A DNA stretch of 64,000 nucleotides from Strigamia acuminata (taxonomy: Eukaryota; Arthropoda; Chilopoda; Geophilomorpha; Linotaeniidae): assembly GCA_949358305.1 (NCBI GenBank), contig OX442316.1:13702001-13766000 (forward strand), in the 5' to 3' direction. The notes beneath the pieces are model-generated. The model did no database searches, was not told the DNA's origin, and saw only the letters and a program-made list of their open reading frames with translations. A program made the translations under genes and the position numbers. Below are positions 10,607 to 22,092 of this stretch, in pieces (the stretch's first letter is position 1; every line of letters begins with the position of its first letter).

Positions 10607-11475
10607 GGGAAATGGTTATATTCTTTTTTTTTTAAATAAAAATTCAAACAGATGTAACGTGTAGATAAAGCGATGTTGAACAGATTTCCTGTATTATTTA
10701 TACAAGATAAACTTACACAATGAATTAACTAACACCTGATCATAGATTATTTATTTGTTTATCCGATGGATTACTAAGATAAATGTTTTTCGCTTGAATT
10801 TTATAGGCAGAGAGGTTCATGCGCGAGAACTGCGCATAGTGGGAGTACGAGGTCGCTTAGATCATCAACCATTTATGGTGGCTTTCTTTAAAGCATCCGA
10901 CGATATACATATCCGACAAACAAGATCCACACAAAAACAACGGCAGAGAACCGATATTAGTTACAACGATGCTGACATGCCTTGGATAAGTTACGATAGT
11001 ACCGGTAAACGAATCTACAGATTTTTGCAATAGAAAAAACATGATTTAATTATTTTTATTCCAGCTTTTGATATAGAGCGAATTCAGCGTCGAAGTTGTC
11101 AGAAATGGACACTGTATGTCAGTTTCAAGGAATTAGGTTGGCAGGCAAGTTATTTGTGATTGGATCATTTGTTTGCGGTGTTTAGGAGAATGTTTTCTAA
11201 TTCTATATTCTTAGGACTGGATCATTGCACCGGACGGTTATGCGGCTTTTTACTGTAATGGAGAATGTTCTTTTCCTCTGAACACGCACATGAATGCCAC
11301 CAATCACGCAATTGTACAGACACTGGTTCATCTAATGAATCCAAAACAAGTGCCTAAACCGTGTTGTGCCCCAACAAAACTTTCAGCCATCTCCGTGCTT
11401 TATTTTGACGACAACTCGAATGTTATTCTTAAAAAATACCGTAACATGGTCGTCAAATCTTGCGGATGCCATTAA
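8940..11475 (+). CDS. gbb: BMP5/6/7/8-type (glass bottom boat/60A) TGF-beta family ligand
   Basis: Secreted growth-factor precursor. Exons: 8940-9312, 10111-10309, 10408-10556, 10807-11004, 11065-11144, 11215-11475 (419 aa), with a likely extra in-frame exon at 9780-9905 (461 aa). A signal peptide ([20 protein letters not shown]) opens the protein, so I chose this ATG over the in-frame one at 8874. The prodomain has PRYMLDLYN and [11 protein letters not shown], then the block around [10 protein letters not shown]. The probable furin site is RQTR (277-280 without the extra exon), giving a mature part of 139 residues with all seven knot cysteines (SCQKW, FYCNGEC, PCCAP, SCGCH). [11 protein letters not shown] and [14 protein letters not shown] are hallmarks of the BMP5-8 subfamily. 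Such ligands act through type I/II Ser/Thr kinase receptors and Smads. The last intron (11145-11214) is GC-AG. Very high confidence in family, moderate in strict gbb orthology. Confidence 0.95.
9780..9905 (+). CDS. Probable extra (cassette) exon of the BMP gene encoding a basic insert
   Basis: The 126-nt block lies between AG (9778-9779) and GT (9906-9907). It begins and ends in phase 1, so it can be included or skipped without changing the frame of the flanking exons, and it is open throughout. It encodes 42 residues starting [16 protein letters not shown], with about a third Lys/Arg, two Cys and two N-glycosylation sequons near its end. Base composition is clearly richer in G and C than the surrounding intron, supporting coding use. 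The upstream pyrimidine tract is poor, which would fit regulated splicing or a false exon. The RKKR motif could serve as a second proprotein convertase site in the prodomain (inference). Confidence 0.5.
10575..10606. repeat. (TAA)n microsatellite in a BMP intron
   Basis: About ten uninterrupted AAT/TAA units just after the third-to-fourth block exon donor at 10557. Confidence 0.8.
11145..11214 (+). other. GC-AG intron in the BMP gene
   Basis: The exon ends TGGCAG and the intron starts GCAAGTTA. Only this junction joins WQ to DWIIAPDG in frame; the nearby GT four bases further on would shift the frame. GC donors with an otherwise perfect consensus are a known minor class. Confidence 0.9.
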
Positions 11476-12626
11476 GAGATCATCAAAACTTAAAAAAAGA
11501 TTTTAATTCTACATTATTATTTTTGTTATTAGTCAATTTTCTTCTTCTTTTTCTTTAGAATTATACTTTTGTTTTTAAGACCAGTGCCTTTTGTATAAAT
11601 GGTGTATTTAATGTGACTGCACTGTAATCTAATTGAATAGATTAAGCTGCAACATTTCAAGTATTATATATATTGTTTTTAATGGATATTTTATATTTAT
11701 TTACCATTGTAGATGCATTTGAAAATAGATAAGGTCTATCTAGCGTGTTTCGGTTTCTATTTTCGAATGTAACTATATTATTTTTTAGTTTTAGAAAGGT
11801 GGAAGGTTTTTTAAAACTGTTGTAAATGATGTTAGATTTATTAATTTAATAATAATGGTATTTAATTAAGAGTTAGGACATTTAATATTCTTTTTTTTAT
11901 TGTAAAATAAAGTAGATGAAATAGGATCATTAAGGAATTACAACCCGTAAATAGTATTAAATTTCGCCTTTTAATACAAATATTAGTATTAATGTTGTTA
12001 TCAAGTGCCTTTTTAATGTTTTCATTTTAAATGCTGTGAACATAGTACAGAATTTTGAACCACATTTGGACAAAAGCATTTTCATTACATTGTTGGTTGA
12101 TCCACACATTTGCCTATACCTATTTTGTACATGATTGTATAGTTTTTGTTGTTGTCTTTTTTTTTAAATCTTAAAAAAATAGAATTTTTATTTTATAAAA
12201 CGGAAATATTAAATCACAAAATTGAATAACAATATTCGCAAGGGAGTGAGTTTTTTAAAAATAAATTCTATCCCGCACTGTCCCGCGCTCTTGCGTGAAA
12301 ATTTAGAATTATTTTAATGTGGCGCTTAACTGGCACATGGCCTGAACGATGACATTAGAAACACCGCATTAACCGAACGCTTCATTTCACTTATTTCCAA
12401 TAATATTATCAACAAAAAACACATCAAACAGGATCAAACACAAACCGGTAATTTAAAATTAAAAAATTAAAAAAATTTAATTAAAAAAATTGATTAAGAG
12501 AACATGGGAATTTTCTTTTATCAGACAAAGAAGATTCGAACACTCGATCACCACCAGATGTGATAAGAGATATTAAATAAGTGTTGTTAAATTAATATCT
12601 ATATTACGATCTTTTTTTGTTTGCAG
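11476..12626 (+). other. BMP 3' UTR and downstream spacer
   Basis: AT-rich sequence without open frames. AATAAA at 11906-11911 is a candidate polyadenylation signal, about 430 bases after the stop. From about 12,240 the composition becomes more mixed. A typical acceptor (T-rich tract, then TTTGCAG) closes the region at 12,626. Confidence 0.55.
11906..11911 (+). terminator. Candidate BMP polyadenylation signal
   Basis: AATAAA in the AT-rich 3' region, with T-rich sequence just upstream. Other weaker candidates exist. Confidence 0.4.
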
Positions 12627-12864
12627 ACTAAGCGTGTTCGAGTTGTAGGCAGAAGAGCGCGACCTACCCAGCACCGGAATGGATTCGACCGCGCAATGGA
12701 TGCCTGCACCGTACTTGTCCCAACCTCACGTGTTTGGTGTTATCGAGATTCCTCCCGCCGTTGGTATTCTTCCAGTTGCCGAGACAGGAGCAGCCAACTG
12801 CCAACGACAGGCAATCCCACAGCTCACTTTTGTCAACTCACCACAACATCATTCGATCTTTAAG
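12627..12864 (+). CDS. Orphan exon-like block, possible first coding exon
   Basis: A strong acceptor (T-tract plus TTTGCAG) precedes a 238-base block of markedly higher GC than its surroundings, which ends abruptly at AAG/GT before AT-rich intron-like DNA. From the ATG at 12679, 62 codons stay open to the presumed donor, starting MDSTAQWMPAPYLSQPHVFG and ending QHHSIFK. A stop lies upstream in that frame, so the exon would hold the 5' UTR end plus the first codons. A second frame, arginine-rich, is open from 12621 to 12863. The donor AAG/GTTCGA is poor. No matching downstream exon was found before 47 kb. It could be the 5' exon of an unseen gene, an upstream exon of the cyclase gene, or a non-coding RNA exon. 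Confidence 0.4.
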
Positions 12865-14330
12865 GTTCGACTTGAATATTTTATTCATTTTTATTTGTTT
12901 ATTATGTTCATACTTTATCCTGTTGTTGATTTTTTTTTTAAAAATTATTATTTATTTTTTTAACATTTTTAATTGTGGGAAAAAAGTTGTTTGAAGTTTT
13001 AAACAATAATTATTATTATTGTTTTAAAATTTTTTTAAACAAATTTTTTTCTAAGTTTGCGATTGTTTCTGCAATTTGCATTCAGAAATGATTTTCGGGT
13101 GGTAAAGAAATAAATATTATGTTTATCGACGCTCGGATCTGCTGGTAAATTGTATTTACATAAGAAGTGGGTGTTTGACGCCCTTAAAAACTCATCTGAA
13201 CACGTTAGTCGTTACGAAACCAGTTTCCCATGTATATTTTTCTGTACATGCTCAAACGTAATTATTTCCATTAGGCCTAATCGACGTTTTATCAATACAG
13301 TTGCACAATGTTTAAGATAAATATTGGAATTGGCAATTTTATTTATTTATTTATTTTTTTCTGCGTAAAATGTCAATACACTCGCATCGCAAGTTTTATT
13401 TTTCATAATCGTATCGAAACACGAACAGTTTTCTATTTTAGGAGATAAAAATATTGACATTCAAGATGAATTTAAGGTCACGTAACGGCGCTACTGTGTG
13501 ACCCTGTACGTATATTTCTTTATTTATTTAGGAAAATGCTTTTAGATGGCTCATTTTTCTCGGTTTTTCGCTCGAAATTAATCGAGTTTAAAGTGACGGA
13601 TCACGTATTATAAATCTACGCTTCATTTGAGGCTGTTGTGCTCATTAAAAAGAGCGGAATGTAACGTAACAATTTTTCCATCAGCGACTCCTATTGTTTG
13701 ACTTTGAATTCATCTAATTTTCTTTGTTATTGCGCGCACGGCGCTGAAATAGGATTAGAAAATAGAAAAATGGCTCGGGCAAGAATTGTACGTAAGGAAC
13801 TTTATTTTTTATATTTTGTAACCTTTAAAAAAAATGATTATTTAATAGTGCCACTTAATTATCGAGATATATTTCCCGGATAAAAAAAATGCAACTGCGC
13901 GTAATGGCATTATAAATAAATTGCATATTTAGACGGCTGTTATTTCGATTTAAATAGTTGTAATTCCATGTTATTCAAGTGGAAATTAGCACCTGTACCG
14001 CGTTATTTGGAAGAATAATTTGAGTTAGTAAATCCGCTGCTAACAAGCACGTTTAAGTGTGCGTAATAAATTTAATCTGCGAAAGGAGTTGAAGACAAAA
14101 ATGGAGGCAGTTATGTTAGGTCTAATGTGCATTTGTGGGGGCAGTCGTGTTATGAAACCGTATACCTGCAGTTGGAAATTAAATTAGATATGAGCAGCAA
14201 GCTTAATAAAGGGAGACAAACAACTGAGGCATAGGTTGCGTGTTAAACAATGGTGGAAAAGACATTTTTTTGAGGAAATGACGCGAAATTTGATGGGAAA
14301 ATCGTTTACTTAACAACAAAACAGTTTGCC

Positions 14331-14530
14331 CGATACCGTAATTATCCGATAAATATCTACCGATACCGATATTTTTGAAAAATTATTATTATTTTTTTTA
14401 AAAATAAAACAATTTATTTGAGTAAAGATATTTCTGTTTCTGTATAAAAATGTAAATTTACAAAAATAATTTATCTAATTTGCATTATTTATGCCGATAT
14501 CGGTATTTGGTAAGGGTATCGGTCAAACCC
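14331..14530. mobile_element. Degenerate inverted-repeat element (GATACCG/CGGTATC ends)
   Basis: The left end has repeated GATACCG and CCGATAA motifs, and the right end the inverse CGGTATTTGG and GGTATCGGTC. About 200 bp with an AT-rich middle. It may be a hAT-like MITE; the family is not established. Confidence 0.35.
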
Positions 14531-16145
14531 TAGTTTGTCCTCTCCAAACGGTTGTTTGGGTTTCTTTAATTATTTAAAAGCTGTTTCGAACGATTAAAGG
14601 GACTAGCCACGACTGGTTTTGAAAATTATAGATTTTGTAAATTAATTTAGACAAAAAATGTAATAAAAAGTTAATTATTTAATTGCACGCGGTATTCGTT
14701 TGATGGAGAATCAATTTTAATCCCATTTATCGAAATGGGGCGCAAAAAAATATGAATGGAAATTGGAATTATAGAAATTTGACCGCCCTGTTTGGATCGA
14801 CCACTTTTTCTTCCATTTTTATTTATTTTGACCTCGTTTTGCCTTTCTTTCGGAAGGTTATTTTTGAAATTATTGACATTTTTATTTTTTTTTTATCTTC
14901 ATTACTAAATAGTATCACGACATGCTTATCATTCTACTTTATTTCATTTTCATATCTCTAGCCTCCTTTTGACGAATTAAAAGCAGAAAAAATAGAGAAA
15001 GGAAAAAGGAAAAGAAAAAAATTAAAAAGTCTTAATTATGGAATCGTTTAAACCTCGCATTAAAATGCTGTGTGCAATTTGGTTTCCTGGCTTTGCACGG
15101 GGGAAATGAGTGGTAGCTGTTAAATGATATCAGTACAAGTTGGAGTTTAATTTTTACAATTTAGATAATATCAGTTAAAAGGAAAGTTTTGGATTTATTT
15201 TTATTTTTATTTTTCATTTCCCTCTCCCCTTTTTCCTAATGAACTTCCTCGTGTAATTTACGGAACCATTTTTGAATCGACCAAGGTAGAAAAAAAAATT
15301 TTTCCTCTTAATAAAATAGACATTCTTTGAGACGAGCTGGGTGACATTTTTAATCCCCACATTGTGATTTTGAGTCTATTAAAGGAGATATAAGCTGCTG
15401 TATACATAAACAGTATAATTTAATCTGCTTTTCACGGGGCTAATTAGAAGATTTATTAGTACACGGGATTTAATGAGTTCTTGAGTTGTTTGAAGTATGA
15501 AACATAACAAGTTGGCAGTATATCTATTATCTGATGTCTGCTGACTCGGTTTTATCGTGTGCGCATGCGCCGTGAGATGGGCGCTTGGCACTTCGGAAAT
15601 GAAATGTTTTATTTGTTTATGTGACGCAGTGCTGCTTATGTTAAGCCGTTTGTACTCATCGTTGGAAAAATAAAGGATCAGTGGGATTGCAGACCAGTGG
15701 TGGGTGTCAAATTGATTCGATGCTTAAGTCGTTGGCAAACGTGACAAAATTTCATTTCTGCTCTGATGAACTGATGGTAATTGCTTAGCATCTGCTTCGG
15801 CCGGTTATTATTTATGATAAATCCAGTGAGCACTTTAATTTTTTTTTTGTTTTTTTAAGCAACAAGGCGAGAATGAAGGATTCTACTGTTATTGAAAATC
15901 AATGATTTGCAACCTGCCTCAGGTAGCACAATTTGCTGCCAAAGTTTATGGTTGAAAAAAAATGAATCGGCTCGGGCTTCGAGAAGTCCTGTGCAGATCT
16001 TCTGTTTGCAGGACAGGTGCTCTACAGTGCTGAACTGGCCCAGCGGGATACCGGGAATTTTCCGGTGGCCCGTGATGCTGTGAATTTTTTTCTCTTTTTG
16101 TTGTGGCCTGATCTATCCAGATTTTCCAGTATAAATTTGTTTCGT

Positions 16146-16200
16146 GGCCCGACCTGTCCAGATTTACCGGTACTAAATTTGTTCCCAGTCCAGCCCTGGT
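16146..16200 (+). repeat. Dispersed repeat copy (GGTACTAAATTTG...CAGTCCAGCCCTG)
   Basis: About 54 bases match, inverted, the stretch at 27347-27400 with few differences. The shared edge CAGGGCTGGACTGGG resembles termini of hAT-type elements (inference). Confidence 0.55.
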
Positions 16201-16211
16201 GCTCTAACAAT

Positions 16212-16802
16212 TAAAGCCTAGTACTCGTACGCTTTCAGAGTCTAAATATTTTTACAGTCTTAATTTTTCAACAACACCATTTCAAGCGGAATGTTTTATC
16301 CTCTTATTATTCAGAGTCTGATAAATTTGTGGTACTCATGAAATTGTCACCAGAAAGTTTCCGTACTCTTAAACTTTGTGAGTCATTGTTGCTTGTTTTG
16401 CAAATGGCTGGTAATGGCAATGAAGCTTTGTCCGACTTTTCTGACTTAAATATTTTTAAAATCAGTTTTGGTCTTTTTGCAATTAAAAAAGCATTTATTT
16501 TGTCTGAAATGCAGGCAAAAATATAATTCTACTAACCTTCAACAAACAATTGTAGTAGTTGAGTGTATTTGTTTGCAACCGGCTGTGACCAGTTGCAAAT
16601 TTTAGATCAAAAACAAGGGAATTCTGGGTAGACAAAATTAAATTTTTCCGTGCATCGTGGCCGGAAACAATTCGTTTCCACTTGCAAGGGTGATTCAGAG
16701 TCTAAACAATATTTTTATGAGTACCACCCTTGGCAGGAAACTTAAGACTTTGATTCCTGTTACCATTCCAAGGATGGAATGGTGTTATGAGTACTAGGCT
16801 TA
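16212..16802. mobile_element. Palindromic non-autonomous element
   Basis: The edges carry inverted copies of AAGCCTAGTACTC (16212 region, and GAGTACTAGGCTT ending about 16802). Inner inverted blocks (CAGAGTCTAAATATTTTTA against its inverse near 16695) support one element of about 590 bp. No transposase-like frame is present. Confidence 0.5.
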
Positions 16803-17149
16803 AGCTACCCAGGAATCCCAAAAGAATCGCGAACCGAAAGACTGCTTGCAAGGGCCGTAACTCCCTTAACTTGCTTTGGCCCAGTGTCTTCAATATAAAG
16901 GATCAAAGGTTCCGACAACTTAGGAATGTTTGGATGTAAATATTAAGTAAAAAAAGTTTCAAGATAGGAAAGTATCTTTTGGTGGAGTGCAATAGAGCGG
17001 TTAGAGGACAAATTTAGGAGCGAGAAGACAGCGACAACTTGTCTTGTAAAGGGCCAGGTATACAAGCCCAACAACATCTTCACTTTTTGTATTGACAAAA
17101 TTAAAAACGCCAAGAAAGACAGGATCTATGCTTTTGGTGTTTGGCTTGT

Positions 17150-17420
17150 ACACAAGTGGACATAAAACTTTCCAGCAGGTCAGCTGGTTCTCCGGTAAGT
17201 TTATCTACAAAGAACCATTGAGATTTAATGATATTAGCGTTTGCCCGGTCTATATTTTTTAATACTGTGGTCGAGGAAAGACAACTGACCATATTTTTCA
17301 GAGTCAAGAGACCGGACCAAGATTGATGTCATTGAATCTCAATTGATTTTTATGCCACCTGGTAGATAAACTTAAAGCAGCTAAACTGAAGGGAAGGTTT
17401 TTTATACTTGTACACGGGTA
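17150..17420. mobile_element. R2 palindromic MITE copy
   Basis: It contains the family blocks ATTGAGATTTAATGA...CGGTCT and ATGTCATTGAATCTCAATTG...GGTAGATAAACTTAAA in palindromic order, then AGCTAAACTGAAGGGAAG. Related copies lie at 21515, 25765, 43573 and 52287. Confidence 0.6.
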
Positions 17421-17536
17421 AACATACAGGCGGCACTGGCTTAAGAGCTGTTGTTTCGTTCCAAAAAACAACAGCAAGTGAAATTAGGGTTAAGCGATAA
17501 TCCATGTCTATCTGGACAACGGTATAGTGAATTAAT

Positions 17537-17720
17537 TAGTAGGTAAATTCATAAAGTCATTTAAACTTGTTTATATTTTGTAAACCATCTAGATCTATCT
17601 TAAAAAAATTAGTCAGCTTTTAATAGTCGCAATGGGCATGCACACAACATTTAAACAACAAAACATGTTGAACTGCAATTTTAAGCATGCTTGTCGATTG
17701 CAAGTTGTATTTTGATGCAT
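17537..17720. repeat. Dispersed repeat (ATTTAAACAACAAAACATGTT family)
   Basis: It shares CATTTAAACAACAAAACATGTT and the preceding GGGCATGC with 58900-58990, and is similar, inverted or partial, to 29270-29330. The left edge AATTCATAAAGTCATTTAAA resembles 58849-58880 and 34845-34870. Confidence 0.45.
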
Positions 17721-18649
17721 CAAACAAAAAGGAAGAGCAATTTTGTATTATTCATAGTACAAAAAGGTGAAATGTACGTTGGAAGACTTTATTACAGTAA
17801 TTATTAAGCAATAATACGTTGGCTTTTAATAATAGGTCTAAAAATAGCATTGAGGAAAGAGAAAGAGGAAGAGATAGAGGAAACCGAATTGTTTCCTTTG
17901 TCACCAATATTATATTTATTCAGAATTCAAACTTTTGCAGGATTTTCCATTGCTATTGCTTGAACACCCACGATGACTCATCTAACAATCACATTAACCT
18001 TTCCTTCTTTTCCAACCAAGGATGAAGACATTTTGATGCAGAAAACAATTTCCTCTATATTTTTATTTTATGCTCGCTGCCACATCCTACATAACTTACA
18101 TGCCAATTTCAGGTCTTGTTATTTTGTCAGATGGCAATTGCGATTCCCACTGAGAGGATATTAGTTTCAAAGATAAAAGGAAGTATCTATTGACAGGAGA
18201 AAATGATATTAGCGTATACAAGCAGACGCTAAGCCGGCGAGGCTCTGGAAAATGGTTTTCAAACTTGATTTATCAAGGCATGTAATATTTTTCGGATGAC
18301 GGTGATTATTTTATACCATCTTTGGGTGGTTAAGGCGGGAGAAAAAATTGCTGAGTGCTTTTTATTACTGTAGGCTTTGCTTAGAATGTGTGCTGATTGG
18401 TTCTATTGGGTTTTCTGGCCAAATCACACTGGAAGCTCTGAAATAATCAGCAGCTCGTGATGCCAATGGTGCACACAAACAGTACACTTCATTTAGATGA
18501 GCTGGGAGCGCAGTGGAGAACAAATTGCTGCTTTATGAAGGTCTAATGCGACGACTTTGGGCGTGGAGTATTGCTTTTGAATGCCCGGTTGCGGTGGCGT
18601 ACCAACTGATCAATGGACCACACACCTGCGAAAGTGGGCTCTTGATAAA

Positions 18650-18885
18650 AAATTGAAAAGTTTTGAATTTTGGAAATTTTTGACAAATTTGAGAAACTTT
18701 TGAGAAAAATATGAGAAATTTGAGTAATTTGTGAGAAAAATATGAGAAATTTGAAAAAAAAATATGAGAAATTTGAGAAAAATATGAAAAATATGAGAAA
18801 TTTGAGAAATTATTTGGGAAAACTATTAGAAATTTGAGAATATATATTTTTAGAAAAGTATGAGAAATTTGAGTAAAAATTGTTC
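18650..18885. repeat. Degenerate tandem repeat (ATGAGAAATTTGAGAAAA)
   Basis: Roughly a dozen imperfect units of ATGAGAAATTTGAGAAAAAT. The 119-codon minus-strand frame across it is a translation of the repeat, not a gene. Confidence 0.75.
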
Positions 18886-19489
18886 GGGGCATTTTTTGGG
18901 TTGTTTTTGTTCGATTTTAATGCGATAACTTCTGCCAAGTTTGGGAAAAAGTTATTAATTGCGGTGACTCAGGTGAAATTTGACAATGATGAATTTTTTC
19001 TCTCAAATTGTAATAAATTAAGGAATTCCCTAGACGCGCGTCGATTGATTGTGTTTTATTCCGTGACAAAACAAACACTAAATTATATTCTTAGACTGGG
19101 AATTATTGTTCGCTAGGTCCATTAGATGGCCGTGCACAGATAAAACTCATCTGTTCTGATGTTGCAATTTTCTGTGTGGGTTTATTGTTTAATATTGCGC
19201 ACGGCTTTATGGGCTAATTTAACATATGCCTGCGTGTGAGGATAAATCCGCATTTATCTGATGATACAAATAGTTTGCCGTGTCTAATTTGCCAATGTTT
19301 TTCACTGCACACTCGTCAATTCTCTCTATATATAGTTGTGGGAAAGTAATGCGAAACGACGTGTAATCCATTGCACGTTGACATGTAATAAAGTTGACTG
19401 GACATCGCCCTCATGTGATCGGTTATCGATACACGAGTCAATTACAACAAGAACTACAATTGCATTATTATTTAGTTGGAATTTCTTGA

Positions 19490-19740
19490 ATGCGTTAAAA
19501 TTAGACGAGAATGCATTTTGGAATTCATTTTTGCTAATGATAACACATTTTGCAAAATGTATTAAGAAATGCATTCTCAATATTATTATTTGTCAAATAT
19601 GAATGCATTTTGTCAATTTGTATTATGAAATGCGCTATTTAATGTACAAATAATATATTAAATTTCGCGAAATGCTATACATTTTGGAATGCATTAAGCG
19701 AAAGGCAATATAGGTCTATTGTGAAATATATTTTTGAATC
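19490..19740. mobile_element. GCATT palindrome family, copy 1
   Basis: Alternating GAATGCATTTTG and AAAATGTATTA blocks in inverted order over about 250 bp, ending GGAATGCATTAAGCGAAAGG...AATATATTTTTGAATCGCATGGG. Other copies: 20525-20710, 30505-30665, 35593-35725, 36755-36990, and an edge fragment at 45106-45175. Confidence 0.65.
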
Positions 19741-20524
19741 GCATGGGTGTTTATTTTGGTGGAAATGAGTATTCAGTTGCTGGGTCTAATTACGGATATT
19801 GAACCACGTAATATCATGTTTATCGTATGAAAGAAATTGGTAGTTATTTGCTGTTAAACATTAGAATTTTACGTTCAATTGCTCGTGTTTGTGCTTCTAA
19901 AATCGCAGCTGCACTCTAGTTCTGATAGTTTGCAGTGGAAGGTAAAGTTTTTGGCTCAGCAAAGTTTGATTTTTTTTTGTTATTTTTTGTGCTTTACTTG
20001 TATCAATGGAATCGCTGAGCTAGAAAGCGGAACTAGGACAATGTTGACCTTTTAGTCCATAGTCTACAGTGGATAAAGGGATTTTTCTGCTGCTAAAATG
20101 GGCTGAATGGGATCAAGGCGTTGGGGAATTAACTGTTAACGAAAAGATAAAGGAAATGTAAATTAGTTCGCATTTGAATTCAATAAAAATTGGGTAATTT
20201 TTTTTTATAAAATTAGAAAATGATTGAGATATTCAGCTTTAAGAATGATAAATCGTATTATGCATGAATTATCTTGTAAATTCTGCAGCCACTGACCTCT
20301 TATAGTATATCAGATATCTCTGGGGGGGTCTGGGTTGAGGTCAGTGGTTAGTTGTAACATTACACTGTAATTAGTTGGATATCATGAATGTCACAGTATG
20401 AAGTTAGCCTTGCATTTTTCATCTACTTGGAACATTTTTTAAATTGACTATTGGGTAAACACCTGGCACCAATATCACGCCACACAAATGGTTCAATATA
20501 TGATTAATATTATTATTATTATTA

Positions 20525-20710
20525 TCATTATTGTATTTTGAAATACATTGAGTTTCACGAGAACGCATTTTGTAATACATTTTTGCTTGCTATTGGTTTG
20601 CAAATAATAGTACATTTTGTAAAATGTATTATGAAATGCATTCTCAATAATACTAATTTTTAAATATGAATGCATTTTCAAATGCATTTTTTCCATTGTA
20701 TCATGAAACT
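20525..20710. mobile_element. GCATT palindrome family, copy 2
   Basis: It shares AAAATGTATTATGAAATGCATTCTC and TAAATATGAATGCATTTT with copy 1, preceded by an ATT microsatellite. Confidence 0.6.
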
Positions 20711-20721
20711 TACTTACAGAG

Positions 20722-20876
20722 TACAGTCGAAGTCGATTTGTTATAGCGAGAATTCGTTATATCGACATTTTTTAACGTGGTGTTCTATGGCCAGTCAACC
20801 AAACCAGCCATTTTTAGGTATTCGTTATATCGATAATTCGTTATATCGCGATTCGTTATAAAGAGTTTCTACTGTG
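20722..20876. mobile_element. Short pogo/Tigger-like MITE
   Basis: About 155 bp. The left end TACAGTCGAAGTCGATTTGT and the inverse of the right end (ACAGTAGAAACTCTTTATAA) match as terminal inverted repeats, and the TTCGTTATATCGA motif recurs inside. This resembles pogo/Tigger ends. There is no coding content. Confidence 0.55.
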
Positions 20877-21514
20877 GAATTCAGTTTGCCTGTTAACGCG
20901 CACAATGCTGTAGATTTATCCGATACTTGATCGGCATCCATAAATTGTGGCTGAAAAAAACACAGTTCGGTCAGGTCCGTTCCACCAAACTATGGGCAAG
21001 AGGCCTTAATAGCCATGTGGGGTGACATGCAATCACCATCCGGAGGATGGACTGACACAGGAAATAACTTTTTGCTTGGCACAAAACAGCGGTATTCACA
21101 AACTGCCTCCTTTCCCATTCCAATTTAAGCCTATTTATTTTTTATTTTCTTATCATTGACAGCCTGAAATAAAAATGTATTAATCGAGAATATGGCACCG
21201 TAATTTCTTGTTTATTCCCACCCACATTGTCAATTAATGGATGGTATCAATTCTTTATGGCTTCTTCTAATGTATTTTTCAACACATTGTTCTCTAATTT
21301 ATTATATTTCTCATAATTCATGGCCATCATGGGAGCGAAATCGAAATTCAGTCTGGACTGTAATCGATCACACTAAAGCAAATTGGCAAATGAGAAATTA
21401 TTGCAAGGATTGGGTGAAGATTTTGGCTAGAAATTGTTATATAATTAATCCAGTGGTTCTTAACCATTAACCGGGGGTGCACGAGGTTGTACTATAAATA
21501 TTATGTAAATTAAA

Positions 21515-21768
21515 ATCGTGGACAAAAAAAACTTCCCTCCAGTTTAACTGTTTTAAGTTTAAGTTTATCTACCAGGTGGAATAAAAATCCATTTCGATTT
21601 AATGACATCAATTTTGACCCAGTCGCTTGTCTTGCCCTAACAATAGTATTAAAAGATAGACCGGGCAAATAACGATGTGATTAAATCTCAATGTTCTTTA
21701 TGTCGCCTTGTGGATAAACTTAAAACAGCTGTACTGCAGGGAATTTTTTTTTTATCCACGACTGTATA
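21515..21768. mobile_element. R2 palindromic MITE copy (Tc1-like ends)
   Basis: The edges are ATCGTGGACAAAAAAAACTT and the inverse, ...TATCCACGACTGTA. Both arms contain AAGTTTATCTACCAGGTGG or its inverse, so the copy is a near-complete palindrome of about 254 bp. Confidence 0.7.
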
Positions 21769-21852
21769 TGGACTTGCGGGCATACCATGGACCGAGCCTG
21801 GGCAGAACTCTGTCAACATGGTTCAAACATACACTGGAAATATATTGCAATG

Positions 21853-22086
21853 TATACTCAAAACCACCACAACGTTGACCTATTCCAGCCGGTTTACGCC
21901 TAACTGTGTACTGTGTTCTACTACGTGGAAAAGTAGTTCTATTCCTTTGACAATGAAACACTTTTGTTGATCGATCACAATGTCTGGAGTTCTTTACAAA
22001 TATGGTGTTATGAGCTACTTTTTTGTGCCACTACACCAGTGATACGGCTCGAACAATAGGTCAACGTTGTGGTGGTTTTGAGTATA
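21853..22086. mobile_element. Core-family MITE, ACTCAAAACCACC termini
   Basis: The termini TATACTCAAAACCACCACAA and GTGGTGGTTTTGAGTATA are inverted repeats that extend inward through CGTTGACCTATT. The inside has the shared core GCCTAACTGTGTACTGTGTT...CTACTACGTGGAAAAGTAG. The next element of the group starts six bases further on. Confidence 0.75.
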
Positions 22087-22092
22087 GGAGAC

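Larger units (their letters stand above)
12865..16210. other. Non-coding, no gene seen
   Basis: AT-rich sequence with only short chance frames. One degenerate inverted-repeat element lies near 14331-14530. From about 15,950 there is a more GC-rich patch whose right part (16146-16200) recurs inverted at 27347-27400 and contains CCCAGTCCAGCCCTG, suggesting a dispersed repeat terminus. Confidence 0.5.

Noticed and set aside
18533-18892. 119-codon minus-strand open frame, F/S-rich
   Set aside because: It is a translation of the ATGAGAAATTTGAG tandem repeat.
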